Positions 25,852 through 29,457 of a stretch of DNA of 29,457 bases are shown piece after piece (position 1 is the first letter of the stretch; each line of letters starts with the position of its first letter). This DNA comes from Verrucomicrobia bacterium SCGC AAA164-M04. Lineage in GTDB: Bacteria; Verrucomicrobiota; Verrucomicrobiae; Verrucomicrobiales; Akkermansiaceae. Under the pieces are notes generated by a model. The model did no database searches, had not been told where the DNA came from, and saw only the letters and a program-made list of their open reading frames with translations. The stretch is taken from the NCBI GenBank assembly GCA_000383735.1, contig KB912125.1, forward strand, positions 1-29,457. Reading direction: 5' to 3'. The translations under genes and the position numbers were made by a program.

Positions 25852-26262
25852 CTAAATATAAAACATTGGCTCATCCTCCGCCGCCAACGTTTCGAGAGTA
25901 TTCTCTGCTAAAATCTGCCGACTGCTTTCACGGACGCTCTCCCAAAGATTTTTCACAGCCACTCCGGACTCTCCGGTTGGTTCAGGGATCTGCCCGAGTG
26001 CTTCTGGTTCCAAAGCCTCCACAATTCTAAGAAGGCTGATATCCGCTGGAGGCTCAATGAGCTTCCACCCCCCGGTTTTACCACGCCGACTTGTGACCAC
26101 TCCGGTTTTTTTTAGCTCATGAAGGATTTGAGCTAAAAAACTAGATGGTATCCCCTCACTCTCTGCAATATCGTCTGCCCGAGTAACCGATTGACCATCG
26201 TGCTTTTTTGCCAGATGAACAACTGCGCGACTTGCATAATCTAATTTCTGCGAAATCCTCAC
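25852..26262 (-). CDS. Rrf2-family transcriptional regulator without cysteines (CymR-like)
   Basis: This 136-residue winged-helix Rrf2 regulator starts at a GTG (26260-26262) with the family opening RISQKLDYASRAVVHLA. The recognition-helix region SSFLAQILHELKKTGVVTSRRGKTGGW is followed by a dimerisation helix. There is no cysteine anywhere, so it cannot carry an IscR/NsrR/RirA-type Fe-S cluster and resembles cluster-free members such as CymR of Firmicutes, which controls cysteine metabolism and works with CysK. It is divergent from cysE, which fits a cysteine-related role; the exact function is inference. The start codons of the two genes nearly touch, so promoters must overlap coding sequence or cysE starts further in. 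Confidence 0.88.
   Translation of the reverse strand: MRISQKLDYASRAVVHLAKKHDGQSVTRADDIAESEGIPSSFLAQILHELKKTGVVTSRRGKTGGWKLIEPPADISLLRIVEALEPEALGQIPEPTGESGVAVKNLWESVRESSRQILAENTLETLAAEDEPMFYI
26108..26140. repeat. 12-bp perfect hairpin inside the Rrf2 gene
   Basis: TTTTTTAGCTCA (26108-26119) and TGAGCTAAAAAA (26129-26140) are perfect reverse complements around a 9-nt loop. The element lies in the segment coding for the recognition-helix region. It has no T-run downstream on either strand beyond the stem itself, so it is not a normal terminator. Confidence 0.75.
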
Positions 26263-26264
26263 TG

Positions 26265-27122
26265 ATGAAAGGAAACCACAAAGCTCCTCAAAACACCATC
26301 TCTAAGAGTAATCTCTTGTGTGCGGAGGGGAAACCAGACCTCGATCTAGTTTGGAAAACGATCCAAGACGAAGCTCGCCAGATCTCGAGCTCTGAGCACC
26401 GCCTTACCGCACTCATAGAAGACATTTTCATTTCGCGGAACTCCATCGCCTGCTCTGTTGCGGCCCGCCTTTCGCGTAAACTAGCGCGAGAAGACATGAC
26501 ACGTGATGAACTCCTTCCCTTATTGGAGGAGATTCTAGTAGACCACCCCGAGCTCGTATCAAGCATGGTGTCCGACTTGATTGCAATCAATGAACGTGAC
26601 CCAGCTTGTCATTCTTTGACTCAGCCCCTCCTCTATTACAAAGGCTTCCTAGCACTAGCAACTTATCGCCTAGGACACCGAATGTGGAAAAATAACCGAC
26701 ACGATTTGGCCTACTACTTTCAAAGTCTCGCTTCTGAGGTTTTCGGAGTTGATATCCACCCGGCCGCTCAGTTGGGCTGCGGTATTTTCCTCGATCATGC
26801 CACTAGCGTTGTGATTGGAGAAACTTCCATTGTAGAGGATAATGTTTCAATTTTGCACGAAGTCACACTTGGCGGAACCGGAAAAACATCGGGGAATCGG
26901 CACCCACTTATCCGCTCGGGCGTGATGATTGGCTCTGGAGCCAAGATTCTTGGTCCCGTTGAAATTGGCAAAGGTGCCAAAATCGGGGCTGGAAGTGTGG
27001 TCCTCGATGACGTAGCTCCACATAAGACAGTCGCTGGAGTTCCGGCGGTTGTCGTTGGAACCAGCCCCTCTGAAAATCCTGCTGAAGCAATGGATCAAAG
27101 CCTTTCATGCTCAAGAATCTAG
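26265..27122 (+). CDS. cysE: Serine O-acetyltransferase CysE
   Basis: CysE makes O-acetylserine from serine and acetyl-CoA, the first step of cysteine synthesis. From ATG 26265 the product is 285 residues. The N-terminal helical domain (DLDLVWKTIQDEARQ to YYKGFLALATYRLGHRMW) is followed by the left-handed beta-helix of hexapeptide repeats. Catalytic motifs LDHATS and NRHPLIR are present, as are TLGGTGK and IGAGSVVL. The protein ends in isoleucine (SLSCSRI); a C-terminal Ile is the anchor that E. coli-type CysE inserts into CysK. A TTG at 26316 would give a start closer to the E. coli CysE N-terminus and leave 53 bp for a promoter; ATG 26265 leaves 2 bp to the divergent Rrf2 start. Core identity is secure; only the start is uncertain. 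Confidence 0.94.
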   Translation: MKGNHKAPQNTISKSNLLCAEGKPDLDLVWKTIQDEARQISSSEHRLTALIEDIFISRNSIACSVAARLSRKLAREDMTRDELLPLLEEILVDHPELVSSMVSDLIAINERDPACHSLTQPLLYYKGFLALATYRLGHRMWKNNRHDLAYYFQSLASEVFGVDIHPAAQLGCGIFLDHATSVVIGETSIVEDNVSILHEVTLGGTGKTSGNRHPLIRSGVMIGSGAKILGPVEIGKGAKIGAGSVVLDDVAPHKTVAGVPAVVVGTSPSENPAEAMDQSLSCSRI

Positions 27123-27180
27123 ACTAGCGATCTTGGGTACTTGCCAAGTCATCCGTTTGTCGCTTGATTACTGAAAACCA

Positions 27181-27204
27181 CCTACCCACACACCTACCCA
27201 CACA
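27181..27204. repeat. Two tandem copies of a 12-bp C/A unit in the leader of the TPR gene
   Basis: CCTACCCACACA occurs twice in tandem (27181-27192 and 27193-27204), followed by CC and then the ATG at 27213. It lies where a ribosome-binding site would be expected and contains no purine-rich Shine-Dalgarno. The rest of the 90-bp gap after cysE (27123-27180) shows no clear feature. Confidence 0.8.
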
Positions 27205-27212
27205 CCAAGATC

Positions 27213-28619
27213 ATGTCAGAAACGAAAGAAATTCGAGAGATCACTGAGGGCGAATTGCCTGCCGCCCTCAAGGACCACTGGAAGAACGCTAAAGCCAGTG
27301 TTGAAAGAAACAACCACGGATACGCCATCAAATTCCTTCAGGCTATCCTCAAAGAAGAGCCTGGGTTTTTAAACGCCCGAAAACTAGTCCGCCAAGCCGA
27401 GATCATCGAATCAGGCGCAACTCCAGGCACGGCCAAAAAGGGTCTCTTTGGGACCAGTGGAGGCGGTGGCGGCTCCTTTATACGACAGGCCAGAAAAGAT
27501 TCTGTGGGAGCGCTGATCGCAATCGAAAAGGAACTTGAAAAGGACCCTTTCAATTGTGGTATCAACGAAGCCTTCCACGAGATCGCTCTTAACATGAACC
27601 TTCTTGATACCGCAGCTTTCGCACTCGAAACTGCCAAAACAGGTAGCCCCGAGAATACCAAAGTTGCTCACAAATTGGCTCTATTTTATGTTAATCGCGA
27701 AATGCATCTCGATGCTTCCAGAGTCTACCGCGAAATCGTAAAGCAGGATCCCGGCGATGGCGAAGCGGTGCGCGGTGAGAAAGACTGCTCGGCAAAAGCC
27801 TCAATGCAACAAAACCGTATGTCTGAAAACTCTAGTTTCCAAGACATGGTGAAAACTGACGAGGCCGCAGAATTGGAGAAGGCCTCCCGAACCGCTCTCA
27901 CTAAGGAACAGTTAAAAGAGCGGGCTGGCGAACTCGCCGCGCAATACGAAGCTGATCCCAATAATCTCGCGGTCGTGAAGCAGCTCGCCCAAACTTATGA
28001 GCAACTTGAAGACTGGAATACCTGTCACTCATTTTACAGTTGGGCCCATGAACTTTCTAACGGGGATGTCGCCCTACGCGCCAAGGCCAACGAAATTAAG
28101 GACAAGGCCGCTGACCAATACATCAAGGATGTTGAAGCAGCTGCCGCTGATGATCCAAACAACCAAGAACTGCAGGACCAGCTGAAAGAGATTCAGCAAT
28201 CCCGCGTTGTTGAGCGCCTTGGAGAATGCCAGGAACGAGTGAAACAGAACCCAACCGACCCCAAAATGCGCTTCGATCTTGGTCAGGCTCTTTATGATGC
28301 CGGTGAATATAGTGATGCCATTCCACACCTCCAACAGGCCACTCGTAACCCCCACATTCGCACCAAAGTACTCCTTTTGCTTGGTCGGACATTCGACGCA
28401 AAGGGCATGAATGATCTTGCAATTAAGCAGCTTAAAGATGCCAACGACGAACTCACCCAAATGGACAACACCAAGAAAGAAATTCTCTACGAATTGGGCG
28501 TCATCTACACCAAGGCTGAGAAGAAGGAAGAGGCTCTTGGTTGCTTCAAGCAGATCTACGAAATCGATTACGGCTACCGGGACGTCGCTGCCCGTGTGGA
28601 AGGATCTTACGCAGGATAA
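27213..28619 (+). CDS. Cytoplasmic tetratricopeptide-repeat protein
   Basis: This 468-residue protein has no signal peptide or membrane segment. An N-terminal helical unit (ALKDHWKNAKASVERNNHGYAIKFLQAIL) leads to a glycine-rich linker (GTSGGGGGSF, about 80-89). Several TPR-like helix pairs follow, including KVAHKLALFYVNREMHLDASRVYREIVKQDP, a coiled Glu/Lys region, and three C-terminal repeats (MRFDLGQALYDAGEYSDAIPHLQQA, VLLLLGRTFDAKGMNDLAIKQL, ILYELGVIYTKAEKKEEALGCF). TPRs mediate protein contacts; the partner is not evident. The gene is monocistronic and ends in a strong terminator. A particular function cannot be assigned. Confidence 0.88.
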   Translation: MSETKEIREITEGELPAALKDHWKNAKASVERNNHGYAIKFLQAILKEEPGFLNARKLVRQAEIIESGATPGTAKKGLFGTSGGGGGSFIRQARKDSVGALIAIEKELEKDPFNCGINEAFHEIALNMNLLDTAAFALETAKTGSPENTKVAHKLALFYVNREMHLDASRVYREIVKQDPGDGEAVRGEKDCSAKASMQQNRMSENSSFQDMVKTDEAAELEKASRTALTKEQLKERAGELAAQYEADPNNLAVVKQLAQTYEQLEDWNTCHSFYSWAHELSNGDVALRAKANEIKDKAADQYIKDVEAAAADDPNNQELQDQLKEIQQSRVVERLGECQERVKQNPTDPKMRFDLGQALYDAGEYSDAIPHLQQATRNPHIRTKVLLLLGRTFDAKGMNDLAIKQLKDANDELTQMDNTKKEILYELGVIYTKAEKKEEALGCFKQIYEIDYGYRDVAARVEGSYAG

Positions 28620-28640
28620 CTCGATCTCCTATCTATCAAC

Positions 28641-28672
28641 AACGCCGCCGGAGAAATCCGTGCGGCGTTTTT
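28641..28672 (+). terminator. Intrinsic terminator of the TPR gene with GAAA tetraloop
   Basis: The stem AACGCCGC (28641-28648) pairs with GCGGCGTT (28662-28669). Inside it CGGA pairs with TCCG around a GAAA tetraloop (28653-28656), with one unpaired T at 28661. A run of five T ends at 28672. It begins 21 bp after the stop codon. The opposite strand lacks a good T-run, so it serves mainly the plus-strand gene. Confidence 0.92.
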
Positions 28673-28720
28673 CATTATTCCTTTCGAGCAATAACACCGT
28701 GGCAATCGAGAATTTCGCGA

Positions 28721-29457
28721 CTAACCAATTGAGCGCAACCATTCCACGAACACTTCTTCATCTGGCGCCATCGGTATCGCAACCTTTTCTAGATTAGCGA
28801 GACAACCTAAGCGCTTGGGAATCGCCACCGCCCCTTCCCCAAGCTCCTCCTCCATGACATCAAGAAATTTTGCGGGGTGAGCTGTTTCCAAAACCACCGT
28901 CTGCGCTTCCGGATTTAATTTTCGCCACTCTTCCGCAGCTAGCCAACCGACAGCCCCGTGTGGCTCAAGAGTGTAGCCCGTTTCTACTTTAATTCGCCGA
29001 ATCGCTTCACGCGTCATCTGGTCGTCATAAGAGAAGCCAGCAACCCGCGCCCTCATTGATTTCCACTCGTTACCAAAAATATCTTCCATCCTCGCGAAAT
29101 TACTCGGAGCACCAACATCCATCGCATTGGAAATCGTTGCCACACTCGGCCTTGGGCGATATTCCCCTTCCTGCAAATAGGCGGGAATAACGTCATTACG
29201 GTTCGTAGCTGCCACAAAACGTTCAACCTCCAAACCGAGTTTTTCCGCAAGCAACCCCGCCGTAAGATTTCCAAAATTACCACTCGGAATGACAAAGGTT
29301 GGTTTCACACCATGAGGCAACTTTCTCGCAGCCTCGAAATAATAAAAACTCTGCGGAACCAATCGCGAAATGTTGATCGAATTCGCAGAAGTAAGATTCA
29401 AATCCTCTGCCATCTCACGCTTGAGAAAAGTCGACTTTACGAGCCTCTGACAATCAT
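28721..29457 (-). CDS. thrC: Threonine synthase, C-terminal part (runs off right edge)
   Basis: Threonine synthase converts O-phosphohomoserine to threonine with PLP. The frame is open to the right edge, giving about 245 C-terminal residues that begin DCQRLVKSTFLKREMAEDLN. Recognisable segments are LTSANSINISRLVPQSFYYFEA, FVIPSGNFGNLTAGLLA, FVAATNRNDVIP and ATISNAMDVGAPSNFARM, as in the E. coli ThrC type. The PLP lysine lies outside the window. The ATG at 29413 is internal, not the start. It is convergent with the TPR gene; the 101-bp gap holds the TPR terminator but no obvious one for thrC. Confidence 0.94.
   Translation of the reverse strand, partial: DCQRLVKSTFLKREMAEDLNLTSANSINISRLVPQSFYYFEAARKLPHGVKPTFVIPSGNFGNLTAGLLAEKLGLEVERFVAATNRNDVIPAYLQEGEYRPRPSVATISNAMDVGAPSNFARMEDIFGNEWKSMRARVAGFSYDDQMTREAIRRIKVETGYTLEPHGAVGWLAAEEWRKLNPEAQTVVLETAHPAKFLDVMEEELGEGAVAIPKRLGCLANLEKVAIPMAPDEEVFVEWLRSIG

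Noticed and set aside
28074..28460. 128-residue minus-strand open frame inside the TPR gene
   Set aside because: Antisense shadow of clear TPR repeats; no start signal or recognisable domain.
1..29457. tRNA, rRNA, CRISPR arrays, insertion sequences or attachment sites
   Set aside because: I saw no cloverleaf or rRNA stretches, no regularly spaced repeats, and no transposase or integrase reading frames. The only long repeat is the 95-bp recG inverted repeat, which lacks transposon-type genes.

Overview
The window looks like chromosomal DNA from a member of the Planctomycetota/Verrucomicrobiota group, most likely Verrucomicrobiota. The main reason is a block of secreted proteins found mostly in that group: two DUF1501 proteins, two PSCyt1/DUF1549/DUF1553 ('PSD1') cytochrome-like proteins, a PPC-domain protein and a cytochrome c-WD40 protein. 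Base composition is moderate and Shine-Dalgarno sequences are mostly weak or absent. The taxonomic call is an inference from gene content.

Layout. (1) 1-603: a perfect 95-bp inverted repeat duplicates the 3' end of recG on the opposite strand and encloses a truncated unknown gene. This looks like a fold-back (chimeric) junction, possibly a contig edge. (2) 470-4454, minus strand: a DNA-repair unit of a small secreted-type ORF, recJ (TTG start) and recG (overlapping recJ). (3) 4740-8508, plus strand: a PSD1-type protein followed by a DUF1501 protein. (4) 8505-13668, minus strand: a membrane-anchored Ser/Thr kinase-like protein whose TPR tail is split off by a frameshift at an A8 run, then a PDZ / alpha-alpha toroid / HEAT protein. 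The kinase has HGN in place of HRD, so it may be a pseudokinase. (5) 13800-22746, plus strand and divergent from the kinase: a tight four-gene operon of DUF1501, PPC protein, DUF1549/DUF1553 multi-haem-type protein and cytochrome c-WD40-coiled-coil protein. (6) 22750-23409, minus strand: rex, the NADH-sensing repressor. (7) 23461-25841, plus strand: an unrecognised 59-aa ORF, ptsH and ptsI. (8) 25852-27122: a cysteine-free Rrf2 regulator divergent from cysE. (9) 27213-28619: a cytoplasmic TPR protein with a clear intrinsic terminator. (10) 28721 to the right edge, minus strand: the C-terminal part of thrC.

How the genes may work together. The two PSD1/DUF1501 units and the kinase/PDZ-HEAT unit look like one envelope neighbourhood: exported proteins with haem c motifs, adhesive or scaffold domains and a transmembrane kinase-like sensor. 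Its substrate cannot be read from the sequence. rex, ptsHI and Rrf2-cysE are regulatory and housekeeping genes for redox state, phosphotransfer and cysteine synthesis. The best candidates for something undescribed are the four-gene secreted cytochrome/WD40/PPC operon with its divergent pseudokinase unit, the A8 frameshift that separates kinase from TPR, and the 59-aa ORF between rex and ptsH.
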